6,229 bases of DNA, taken from an uncultured Mycoplasma sp. GTDB taxonomy: Bacteria > Bacillota_I > Bacilli_A > RF39 > UBA660. The DNA is taken from the NCBI GenBank assembly GCA_947565485.1, contig CANOGG010000076.1, positions 1-6,229 of the forward strand, given 5' to 3'. Of the stretch, positions 1-5,922 are shown piece after piece; the first letter of the stretch is position 1; the number at the start of each line of letters is the position of its first letter. A program made the translations under genes and the position numbers. Under the pieces are notes generated by a model. That model was not told where the DNA came from. It did no database searches and saw only the letters and a list, made by a program, of their open reading frames with translations.

Positions 1-334
1 CGCCACCTGGATTAGTTAGTACATCTTCTCCTGTACTATCAAGGATATCTACCCTAAAATATTTACTCCAACCATGGTCTTCCATCAATTTAACATGTTT
101 CTCCGTTGTATTTCTCTCACCATCATACGCTGTATTACACTCCACAACAGTTCCATCTACTCTTTTGATAACGCCCTCAACAAACTCTGGCTTCATATAA
201 TTTTGATTACCAGCTTCTCCTGAATGTAACTTCACTGCCACTCTTCCTGGCAAATTAACCCCCAAACTATTATATAACTTAACTAAACCCTCTTTTGAAA
301 TATCTTTCGTAAAATAAACTTTTGCTTTCTCCAC
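1..334 (-). CDS. DUF362 / COG2768 Fe-S centre protein, N-terminal part (runs off the left edge)
   Basis: This minus-strand frame stays open for 111 codons to the window edge. The translation begins VEKAKVYFTKDISKEGLVKL and continues through LPGRVAVKLHSGEAGNQNYM, a segment on Lys-Arg-Val-Asp-Gly-Thr, and VECNTAYDGERNTTEKH. This is the characteristic N-terminal pattern of DUF362 proteins (COG2768, uncharacterised Fe-S centre proteins). Full-length members are roughly 360-370 residues and carry 4Fe-4S cysteine motifs near the C-terminus; that part lies outside the window and cannot be checked. The reaction is not established for the family; an electron-transfer or redox role is an inference from the clusters. 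I chose the GTG at 334 because AAGGAG (345-350) lies 10 bases upstream. The in-frame ATG at 343 is only one base from that Shine-Dalgarno sequence, too close to be used. The gene diverges from the recombinase at 484. Confidence 0.85.
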   Translation of the reverse strand, partial: MEKAKVYFTKDISKEGLVKLYNSLGVNLPGRVAVKLHSGEAGNQNYMKPEFVEGVIKRVDGTVVECNTAYDGERNTTEKHVKLMEDHGWSKYFRVDILDSTGEDVLTNPGG

Positions 335-372
335 AATTATCATTCTCCTTCTAAATTTATTTTTCTTCTTTA

Positions 373-381
373 ATTCTATCA
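373..381 (-). promoter_or_regulatory. Putative extended -10 promoter of the DUF362 gene
   Basis: On the minus strand this reads TGATAGAAT, an extended -10 (TGn plus a 5/6 match to TATAAT). Transcription would start near 366 and leave room for the AAGGAG at 345-350. The -35 region 17 bases upstream is poor, as is usual for extended -10 promoters. A TTGACA at 388-393 lies only 9 bases away and cannot be its partner. Confidence 0.45.
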
Positions 382-450
382 TAAAACTGTCAAATATTAA
401 ACATCTAAAATCTTACTTTTTCATTCTCTCTTTTCTAAAAATTTAATCAA

Positions 451-459
451 TGCTATAAT
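451..459 (+). promoter_or_regulatory. Extended -10 promoter of the Xer recombinase gene
   Basis: TGCTATAAT is a perfect extended -10 box (TG at 451-452, TATAAT at 454-459). No recognisable TTGACA sits 16-18 bases upstream. Transcription would begin near 466, giving a leader of about 18 bases that contains the AAGGAG at 471-476. Confidence 0.6.
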
Positions 460-483
460 TAATATAATAAAAGGAGCAAGAAA

Positions 484-1392
484 ATGAAAAAAGATGACCT
501 AAAACCCTTATTTACTCTTAACCCTGAACTAGAAAGTTATATCAAAGAATATCTCAATTCTGAATATAACACTTCTAAAAACACCAGAAATTCTTATGCT
601 TATGATCTTATCTTATTTGCCAAACATTTCCCTCATCAAAATATCACAACCCTTAACAAAGAAAACATCCAAGAATATCTCCGGTTAGCCAAAGATAAAA
701 GCGCCACTACCAAAGCCCATTATCTCACATCTCTTAATAACTTTTACAAATACTTAATAAACAAACATCAAATAACTATCAATCCTTGCGAAAGTATCAA
801 AATGCCCAAACTTGCCAAAAAACTCCCTCAATATTTAACTGTCGAAGAAGTAGATAAACTCCTAAATATTTCGACTAGTACTGCCTACGACCTAAGAAAT
901 AAAGCCATGCTCGAAGTCTTATATGGCACAGGTATTAGAATTAGTGAATTATGTGAATTAAAAATGAGTAATCTCTTCCTTGAAGATAACTTAATCAAAG
1001 TCTTTGGTAAAGGTTCTAAAGAGCGTCTAATTCCCATTAATAATATTGCCATTCTTTCTCTAAAAAAGTACCTCGCTCATGCTAGGAGCGAACTCTTAAA
1101 ACTAAAAACCAGCGAATACGTCTTCATCAGTTCTCGTAGTACCAAAATATCCCGCCAAGCTTTCTTCAAATATTTAAAAAAACTCTGTGAAAAAAAAAGC
1201 ATCAAGAAAAACATCAGTCCTCACATATTGCGCCATAGCTTTGCCACTCATCTTCTAAATAATGGCGCCGACCTCCGAAGTGTTCAAGAACTTTTAGGCC
1301 ATAGTGATATCACCACCACCCAAATATACACCCATCTAAACAATGAAAAACTAGAACGGGAATACGAACATCATCCCTTATACAAAAAATAA
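484..1392 (+). CDS. xerD: Tyrosine recombinase, XerD-like
   Basis: This 302-residue protein has the full Xer architecture. The N-terminal SAM-like core-binding domain spans about residues 12-100 (helical, with the AHYLTSLNNFYKYL segment), and the catalytic domain spans about 115-290. All expected active-site residues are visible: R152 (GTGIRISEL), K176 (GKGSKER), H247 and R250 (SPHILRHSF), H273 (LGHSD) and the nucleophile Y282 (TQIYTHL). Their spacing matches E. coli XerD. The family resolves chromosome dimers at dif with XerC and FtsK. The GKGSKERLIP motif and the HHP-containing tail resemble XerD more than XerC. The start ATG has AAGGAG 7 bases upstream. The gene is monocistronic, divergent from the DUF362 gene, and no integrase-type att repeats or phage genes flank it. 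XerC, or a lone Xer acting without a partner, cannot be excluded, so the symbol is less certain than the family. Confidence 0.9.
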   Translation: MKKDDLKPLFTLNPELESYIKEYLNSEYNTSKNTRNSYAYDLILFAKHFPHQNITTLNKENIQEYLRLAKDKSATTKAHYLTSLNNFYKYLINKHQITINPCESIKMPKLAKKLPQYLTVEEVDKLLNISTSTAYDLRNKAMLEVLYGTGIRISELCELKMSNLFLEDNLIKVFGKGSKERLIPINNIAILSLKKYLAHARSELLKLKTSEYVFISSRSTKISRQAFFKYLKKLCEKKSIKKNISPHILRHSFATHLLNNGADLRSVQELLGHSDITTTQIYTHLNNEKLEREYEHHPLYKK

Positions 1393-1416
1393 GAAGTCAC
1401 ATTTAACCGTAACTTC
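1384..1416 (-). terminator. Hairpin terminator for the 47-residue minus-strand gene, possibly bidirectional
   Basis: GAAGT (1393-1397) pairs with ACTTC (1412-1416), followed after one mismatch by AC/GT (1399-1400 with 1409-1410), around an 8-base loop. Read on the minus strand the stem is followed by TTATTTTTT (1392-1384), a good intrinsic terminator tail. On the plus strand the tail is only CTACTTTTA, so termination of the recombinase transcript here would be weaker. The hairpin begins immediately after the recombinase stop codon. Confidence 0.5.
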
Positions 1417-1449
1417 CTACTTTTATGTTCTCCAAATAATTTTGAAAAA

Positions 1450-1593
1450 TTAACGATTTTCTCTATTACTTCTTGAACTTTTCTCATTATTTCTAGAACT
1501 TTCGTTGTTTCTTGAATTTCTAGAACATTCTCTAGAACTTCTACTGTTATTGTTTTGACTATTTCTAGAATTTCTATTATTTTGATTTTTCAT
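1450..1593 (-). CDS. 47-residue Asn/Ser/Arg-only low-complexity micro-protein
   Basis: The frame starts at an ATG on the minus strand with GGGAGG (1605-1610) 11 bases upstream, and ends at TAA (1450-1452) before a hairpin/T-tract. My count is 15 Asn, 12 Ser, 10 Arg, 4 Glu, 2 Lys, 2 Gln, 1 Cys and the initiator Met. No other hydrophobic or aromatic residue occurs, so a folded globular core or membrane segment is ruled out. Seven Ser-Arg dipeptides recur (residues 9-10, 17-18, 20-21, 24-25, 27-28, 33-34, 40-41). The net positive charge and polarity suggest a disordered, nucleic-acid-binding or spore-coat-like peptide, but this is only inference. I do not recognise a named family; small Asn-rich hypothetical proteins are common in gut Bacillota. 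It is divergent from the zupT remnant and convergent with the recombinase gene. Translation is unproven, but the Shine-Dalgarno, biased composition and terminator together argue for a real gene. Confidence 0.6.
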   Translation of the reverse strand: MKNQNNRNSRNSQNNNSRSSRECSRNSRNNESSRNNEKSSRSNRENR

Positions 1594-1665
1594 AATTTCT
1601 CTTACCTCCCACTATTAATATGGTTAAAAATACGATTTTAATTCATATAATTTAGAGGTGATTAT

Positions 1666-2327
1666 ATGGAAATAATTGGTCCCCTACTAATATCTGCTAT
1701 CGCAGGTTTATCTACCACTCTCGGTAGTCTTGTCATTTTCTTTCCCTTTAAAAAAGAAAACATCGATAAATTTATAACTTTTTCGTTATCTTTTTCGCTA
1801 GCTATTATGCTCGGAATCAGTATAACTGATCTTATCCCTAATTCTTTTATCTCTCTTTTATCTGACTATCTCTTAAAAAAAACAATCTTTACAAATTAGG
1901 AATTTTAAATATGCTCGTCTTAATTCTCCATAACTTTCCTGAGGGTATTGCCACATTCATGAGTTCTTATCAAGACATTAATCTCGGTCTAAAACTTGCT
2001 CTTGCTATCACTCTTCATAATATCCCAGAAGGCATTAGCATTGCCGTTCCCCTCTATTACTCGACAAACTCCAAAAAACAAGCCCTCCTAAAAACCTTTG
2101 CCTCTGGCATTGCTGAACCCTTAGGCGCCCTTATTGCCTATATCTTCTTAAGTAAATACATAACTTCCACTCTAATTAATATCATCCTCATTTTAGTGGG
2201 AGGTATTATGATTACTCTAGCTCTCGATTGTATTTATCCAAGTGCTAAATCTTATAATCTTCCCCGATTTTTAAACTTTGGTCTTATTATTGGTCTTATC
2301 CTTATATTAGTAAACCATTTTTTATAA
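1666..2327 (+). pseudogene. zupT: ZupT-like ZIP-family divalent metal transporter, frameshifted and missing one membrane helix
   Basis: Two frames together encode a ZIP transporter. The first (1666-1899) gives helices 1 and 2 (about residues 4-25 and 37-58, ending ISITDLIPNSF). The second (ATG at 1911, but open from 1866) gives both metal-site helices, LHNFPEGIATF and LHNIPEGISIA, then the AEPLGALIAY helix and two more. ZIP proteins import zinc and other divalent metals across the cytoplasmic membrane, with the paired HNxPEG motifs binding the metal. The frames join at an A8 run (1875-1882). After ...DYLLKK, reading in the second frame from 1881 gives NNLYKLGILNMLVLILHNFPEG, which matches the family. 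One missing A, or a -1 shift, explains the break. The joined product would be about 220 residues against about 257 for E. coli ZupT, and the segment between helix 2 and the first HN motif is too short to contain helix 3. I therefore call it a decayed gene. Start: GAGGTG (1654-1659) precedes the ATG. An AGGA before 1911 might permit separate translation of the second half. Confidence 0.75.
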
Positions 2328-2335
2328 AACGCTAA

Positions 2336-2364
2336 TTGACATTCTAAATTGATTCTCTTATAAT
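2336..2364 (+). promoter_or_regulatory. Consensus sigma-A-type promoter for the gene at 2391
   Basis: TTGACA (2336-2341), a 17-base spacer and TATAAT (2359-2364) match the housekeeping consensus at all twelve positions. Transcription would begin near 2371, just upstream of AAAGGT (2374-2379), which lies 11 bases before the ATG at 2391. Confidence 0.8.
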
Positions 2365-2390
2365 AAATAAAAGAAAGGTCAAAACTAAAT

Positions 2391-2927
2391 ATGAAATTTA
2401 TTCTAATAATTACAATTTGTACTCTTATAATAGCAAAAAGTATAGATTTAAATCTTCAAACCGTTATTATAGTTATTATTAGCACCTGTTCTTTTATAAC
2501 AATTGGCAACTTAATTTGGAAGAATAATATTAAAAGAAAAACTATCATGAATGTTCTCCAAAATTATTCCTTATACAAAGAAAAAAAAGTATTAATTTTT
2601 GATGTTCTAAATGAAAATATGCTCCACAATTGTAATCCTCGAGAATACTGTGTTATATCTGATAAACATCTTATTATAAAAGGTCAAAAATATGAAATGA
2701 CTGATAATTTAAAAGTCAACTATTTTCTATCTTCTTTAGAATCCAAAAATAATATCCTATATTTATACATTAACGAAGATAAATATAAATTTAGTAACTT
2801 AATAATTTCTCTAGAATATATTTTATCTTGCGTTGTAATTTTATACTTAGCTCAAAATAATATAGATTATATTGATTTTCATCTTATTAAAAACATTTTA
2901 TCTTCTTTAGAAACAACCAAAAAGTAA
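2391..2927 (+). CDS. Hypothetical membrane-anchored protein, 178 residues, family not recognised
   Basis: I do not recognise this protein. Two hydrophobic segments open it (about residues 2-15 and 23-43). A basic stretch, KNNIKRK, follows at about 44-50, which by the positive-inside rule puts the remainder (51-178) in the cytoplasm. The soluble part is rich in Ile, Leu, Asn, Lys and Tyr. It contains what look like alternating beta-strand segments (KVLIFDVLNE, EYCVISDKHLIIKGQKYEM, NILYLYINEDKYKF) and a hydrophobic stretch at about 137-153 that is either a third membrane segment or a buried helix. Cysteines at 81 and 87 lie close together, but no catalytic signature is evident. It has its own perfect promoter and a terminator, so it forms a single-gene unit between the zupT remnant and rarA. 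Its codon use is more A/T-rich than that of rarA, which fits a fast-evolving or recently acquired gene, though this was judged by eye. Confidence 0.65.
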   Translation: MKFILIITICTLIIAKSIDLNLQTVIIVIISTCSFITIGNLIWKNNIKRKTIMNVLQNYSLYKEKKVLIFDVLNENMLHNCNPREYCVISDKHLIIKGQKYEMTDNLKVNYFLSSLESKNNILYLYINEDKYKFSNLIISLEYILSCVVILYLAQNNIDYIDFHLIKNILSSLETTKK

Positions 2928-2954
2928 TATCTTAATACTAGGAATTTCAATAAT

Positions 2955-2982
2955 AGGATTTGCTTAAAAGTCCTTTTCTTTT
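2955..2982 (+). terminator. Intrinsic terminator after the 178-residue membrane protein
   Basis: AGGATTT (2955-2961) pairs with AAGTCCT (2968-2974), giving seven pairs including one G-T wobble around a six-base loop. The stem is followed at once by TTTCTTTT (2975-2982). It separates the hypothetical gene from the rarA promoter. Confidence 0.6.
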
Positions 2983-3020
2983 AAAAAAAACACTACCATC
3001 TTTTTCCCCTTTAATATTTA

Positions 3021-3029
3021 TGTTATAAT
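3021..3029 (+). promoter_or_regulatory. Extended -10 promoter of rarA-gpsA
   Basis: TGTTATAAT is a perfect extended -10 box (TATAAT at 3024-3029). The -35 region (around 3001-3006) is just T-rich. Transcription would begin near 3036, immediately ahead of the AGGAG at 3039-3043. Confidence 0.65.
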
Positions 3030-3052
3030 TAACAATACAGGAGAGTGTAACA

Positions 3053-4252
3053 ATGGAAATATTAGCAAATAAATTACGGCCCCAAAAGCTATCTGAAGTA
3101 ATTGGCCAAACTCATTTAATCGGTGAAGATAAAGTCCTAACCAACCTCGTACAAAATGGCAAAATCTTTTCAATGATTCTTTATGGCAAACCTGGTATTG
3201 GTAAAACCAGTATTGCAAGCGCCCTTATTAACGAACTAAATATCAAAAGTAAATTTTTAAATGCTACCACCAACAATAAAGCTGACTTTGATATCGCCAT
3301 CAGTGAAGCCAAAATGTATGGCGACATGATTCTTGTCGTTGATGAAATCCACCGGATGAACAAAGATAAACAAGATATTTTACTTCCTCATATCGAGTCT
3401 GGCTTAATAATTTTAATTGGTCTTACTACCTCTAACCCCTATCATAAAATAAATCCTGCGATTAGAAGTAGATGCAGCATTTATGAATTAAAAGAACTAA
3501 CCACAAGTGACTTAGTAATTGGCTTAAAACGCGCTTTAAATGAACTTCCCGATATCAAAATTGATACCGAATCTTTAGAATATATCGCGGAACTTTCTGC
3601 TGGTGATTTTCGCTCTAGCCTTAACACTCTAGAAATATGTTACTATGCTACCAACGACCACCATATTACTATTGAAGACATTAAAAAGATAAATAATAAA
3701 CCGGTTTTTTTTCACGATAAAAACGAAGATGGCCACTACGATGTCTTAAGTGCTTTTCAAAAATCTATCCGCGGTAGTGATGTAAGTGCTGCTCTCCACT
3801 ATTTAGCTCGCCTCCTAGTCGCTGGCGACTTAGATAGCATCTATCGCCGCTTAAGTGTTATTGCCTATGAAGACATTGGCCTTGCTAATCCTGCGATGGG
3901 ACCCAAAGTCATGGCTGCCATCCAAGCTGCCGAGCTAGTTGGTCTGCCTGAAGCCCAAATTCCTCTTGGTGTTGTTGTAACTGAACTTGCCCTCTCACCT
4001 AAGAGTAATAGTGCCTATCTCGCTATTAATGAAGCTGTAAACGATATTAATAAAGGCCTCTCTGGTCCCATTCCAAGACACATCATTAATGGTAATCCTA
4101 ACTACCTATACCCCCATAATTATAAAAATGATTACATCTATCAAGAATATTTACCAGAAAAACTAAAAAATCGTAATTACTACCATCCTAAAAACAATAA
4201 ATACGAAGCTAATTTAAACAAATTATATAATGAAATGAGGAATAATAAATGA
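3053..4252 (+). CDS. rarA: Replication-associated recombination protein A (RarA/MgsA AAA+ ATPase)
   Basis: RarA is a clamp-loader-like AAA+ ATPase that acts at stalled replication forks and gapped DNA. The 399-residue product shows the whole AAA+ set: Walker A GKPGIGKT (45-52), Walker B ILVVDE (93-98), sensor 1 TTSNP (N128), the arginine-finger segment NPAIRSRC (R138/R140) and sensor 2 GDFRS (R187). The C-terminal tetramerisation domain typical of the family follows from about residue 220, with the landmarks DVLSAFQKSIRGSD, LARLLVAGDLDSIYRRL and AYEDIGLANP. Family members are usually 400-450 residues, so this one is full length. AGGAG (3039-3043) lies 9 bases before the ATG. The gene overlaps gpsA by four bases (ATGA), so the two are probably cotranscribed and translationally coupled. 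In Bacillus subtilis the orthologue (yrvN) neighbours yrvM; here the tcdA/yrvM homologue is also close, but convergent and separated by gpsA. Confidence 0.96.
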   Translation: MEILANKLRPQKLSEVIGQTHLIGEDKVLTNLVQNGKIFSMILYGKPGIGKTSIASALINELNIKSKFLNATTNNKADFDIAISEAKMYGDMILVVDEIHRMNKDKQDILLPHIESGLIILIGLTTSNPYHKINPAIRSRCSIYELKELTTSDLVIGLKRALNELPDIKIDTESLEYIAELSAGDFRSSLNTLEICYYATNDHHITIEDIKKINNKPVFFHDKNEDGHYDVLSAFQKSIRGSDVSAALHYLARLLVAGDLDSIYRRLSVIAYEDIGLANPAMGPKVMAAIQAAELVGLPEAQIPLGVVVTELALSPKSNSAYLAINEAVNDINKGLSGPIPRHIINGNPNYLYPHNYKNDYIYQEYLPEKLKNRNYYHPKNNKYEANLNKLYNEMRNNK

Positions 4253-5220
4253 ATATAAATATTATCGGAACAGGCATTTTTAGCCTTGCTTTAGCTCTAA
4301 ATATTGCTGATAACTTACACTCTATTAATATGTGGAGTGAAAACGAGGAACTAGTAACAAACTTTAACCAAACTCACGAACTGCCCTCGCTAACTACCAA
4401 TCCCATCCCCTCTAATATCACTCTAACAAATGATATCTCTGAAAGTATTTCAAACTCTGATTTAATAATAATTGCTACCTCTGCCAAATATGTCCGCCCT
4501 ACTCTTGAAAATCTCAAACTATTTTATACTGGAGCCCCTATTTGTATTGCTAGTAAAGGTATAGAAAACGACACTGGTCTTTTTCTTTCGGAAGTCATAG
4601 CCGATATTCTCCAAACTGAAAAAATTGCTGTTATCTCAGGTCCCACCTTTGCTATCGACCTTATCAATAAACAACCCTCTGCCCTTACTCTAGCCACACT
4701 TACCCCTGAAATAGCCCCTATCATCACTAAAGCCTTAGAAAATAAAAATCTCAAACTTAAAACCATCTCTGATATTAAGGGTACTCAAGCTTTAGGCAGC
4801 ATCAAAAATGTCTTTGCTATTGCATCAGGTATTTTAACTGGCCTAAACTTTCCTGAATCTACTCTTGCTTTCTACTTGACCGAAGTAATTAATGCTCTTC
4901 GTCATCTTCTAACTAATCTGAAACTTAACCCTGATGTTGTCTTAAGCTATGCCGGAATTGGCGATTTGTTACTAACTTGCACTAGTCCCAAAAGCCGAAA
5001 CTTTAAATATGGAGAGTTAATCGGCGAAAAAAAATCTCCCCAAGAATTAGCAGAATACCTAACCCATAACACAACAGAGGGCTACTATACTCTTCTATCT
5101 ATGAAAAAATTTCTCCAAAAAAATAATACCCATCTTCCCCTCATAGATATTATTTATGATATCGTCATAAACCATCAAAACCCAGATACTTTAACAAAGT
5201 TTCTTCTAACCAAAAATTAA
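4249..5220 (+). CDS. gpsA: Glycerol-3-phosphate dehydrogenase [NAD(P)+]
   Basis: GpsA reduces dihydroxyacetone phosphate to sn-glycerol 3-phosphate in the cytosol, supplying the backbone for phospholipids. The 323-residue protein has the usual two halves. The N-terminal Rossmann fold begins with IIGTGIFSLALA (5-16) and includes ASKGIE (K103) and SGPTFA (130-135). The helical C-terminal domain contains the catalytic lysine segment LGSIKNVFAIASG (K186), AGIGDLLLTCTS (D239) and SRNFKYG (R250, N251). Length is normal. Two features differ from the textbook pattern: the third glycine of GxGxxG is serine (S12), and the usual arginine-bearing segment after the catalytic helix reads STLAFYLTEVINAL. 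Both suggest a divergent branch, not a broken gene, since the catalytic residues are intact. GAGGA (4237-4241) sits 7 bases before the ATG, inside the end of rarA. The 3' end overlaps the convergent tcdA stop codon, and no terminator lies between them. Confidence 0.93.
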   Translation: MNINIIGTGIFSLALALNIADNLHSINMWSENEELVTNFNQTHELPSLTTNPIPSNITLTNDISESISNSDLIIIATSAKYVRPTLENLKLFYTGAPICIASKGIENDTGLFLSEVIADILQTEKIAVISGPTFAIDLINKQPSALTLATLTPEIAPIITKALENKNLKLKTISDIKGTQALGSIKNVFAIASGILTGLNFPESTLAFYLTEVINALRHLLTNLKLNPDVVLSYAGIGDLLLTCTSPKSRNFKYGELIGEKKSPQELAEYLTHNTTEGYYTLLSMKKFLQKNNTHLPLIDIIYDIVINHQNPDTLTKFLLTKN

Positions 5221-5891
5221 TTATTTAAGATATCTAAAAAAACATAATTAGCCAGATATATACCTGCGACCGCTGGTACAAAAACCATTGACCCTAACTC
5301 ACCCTTAGTTTCCAGCGCTTCCTCACGACTAAACACCACGGGAATATTTAAACTAATATTCTCTTTTTTTAATTGATACCGAAGTTTCTTAGCGAGTGGG
5401 TCATTAAAAGTCTTATTTAACTTTGTAATCTCTAAACTACTAACTTGTAATTTTCTCCCCGTTCCAAGACATGTAATAATCTTTATTCCTTTATCTTGCG
5501 CATATCTAATGAGTTCCACTTTTATCTTAATGTCATCACAAGCATCAATAATATAGTCATACTCATTCCTTACTACCTCTAAAAAATTATCTTGCCTCAA
5601 AAATATATCTCTTACTTCAATATTTACATCTTCATTTATCAGTAATACCCTTTTCTTAGCTTCTAATACTTTCTTATACCCAATATTATCTCTAGTAGTT
5701 ATTATTTGTCTATTAAGATTTGACTCCTGAATTACATCCCCATCAATAATCGTTATATTTTTAAAACCACTTCTAACTAAAGCTTCTAAGGTATAACCTC
5801 CAACACCCCCGACCCCTACTAATAATATCTTCTTTTGTTGTATTTTTTCTAACGTTTCATCACCAATTAATGCTCTTACCCTGGTAAACAT
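5217..5891 (-). CDS. tcdA: tRNA threonylcarbamoyladenosine dehydratase (TcdA/YrvM, E1-like ThiF-fold enzyme)
   Basis: TcdA uses ATP to cyclise N6-threonylcarbamoyladenosine at position 37 of tRNAs that read ANN codons, forming ct6A. The 224-residue protein begins with the family signature (RVRALIGDETLEKI). It has the nucleotide-binding loop VGVGGVGGYTLEALVRSG (25-42), the acidic residue ending the second strand (IIDGD, D50), the NLNRQ motif (N60, R61) and the GYKKV lysine (K73). IIDACDD (114-120), CLGTGRKLQ (141-149) and the C-terminal VFSREE motif (186-191) also match TcdA (CsdL/YgdL) better than MoeB or ThiF. No CxxC zinc pairs like those of MoeB are present. It is somewhat shorter than the usual 250 residues. 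AGGAG (5900-5904) lies 8 bases before the ATG. I see no clear promoter of its own, so readthrough from the 6S RNA promoter upstream is possible. Confidence 0.92.
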   Translation of the reverse strand: MFTRVRALIGDETLEKIQQKKILLVGVGGVGGYTLEALVRSGFKNITIIDGDVIQESNLNRQIITTRDNIGYKKVLEAKKRVLLINEDVNIEVRDIFLRQDNFLEVVRNEYDYIIDACDDIKIKVELIRYAQDKGIKIITCLGTGRKLQVSSLEITKLNKTFNDPLAKKLRYQLKKENISLNIPVVFSREEALETKGELGSMVFVPAVAGIYLANYVFLDILNN

Positions 5892-5922
5892 TTATTTCAC
5901 TCCTAACACTTTTAAAACACAT

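Noticed and set aside
388..393. Minus-strand TTGACA as the -35 of the DUF362 promoter
   Set aside because: The only good -10 (373-378) is 9 bases away, and 17 bases downstream there is no TATAAT-like hexamer.
1492..1569. Short regularly spaced repeats as a CRISPR array
   Set aside because: The repeat unit is about 6-8 bases, the spacing is irregular, and the repeats coincide with in-frame Ser-Arg codons of a small gene.
1646..1651. TATAAT as the -10 box of the zupT remnant
   Set aside because: It sits only two bases before the GAGGTG ribosome site, so a transcript starting from it would lack its own Shine-Dalgarno sequence. I could not identify a better promoter in the 1594-1665 divergent gap.
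1911..2327. A separate 138-residue gene starting at ATG 1911
   Set aside because: The same frame is open upstream to 1866 and encodes family-like residues (NNLYKLGILN) before the ATG, so it is the second half of a broken ZIP gene. An AGGA upstream makes separate translation possible but not likely as an original gene.
3018..3363. Two minus-strand open frames (3018-3218 and 3181-3363)
   Set aside because: They lie opposite the clearly coding start of rarA, have no Shine-Dalgarno sequence and no recognisable protein pattern.
4249..4260. TGA read as tryptophan (Mycoplasma-type code) at the end of rarA
   Set aside because: Another stop follows two codons later, so this site alone does not decide. 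All tryptophans seen elsewhere use TGG and no conserved gene needs an internal TGA, so the standard bacterial code is the simpler reading.
4524..4766. Minus-strand open frame of 80 codons
   Set aside because: It is a mirror of gpsA codons, with no initiation signal or conserved features.
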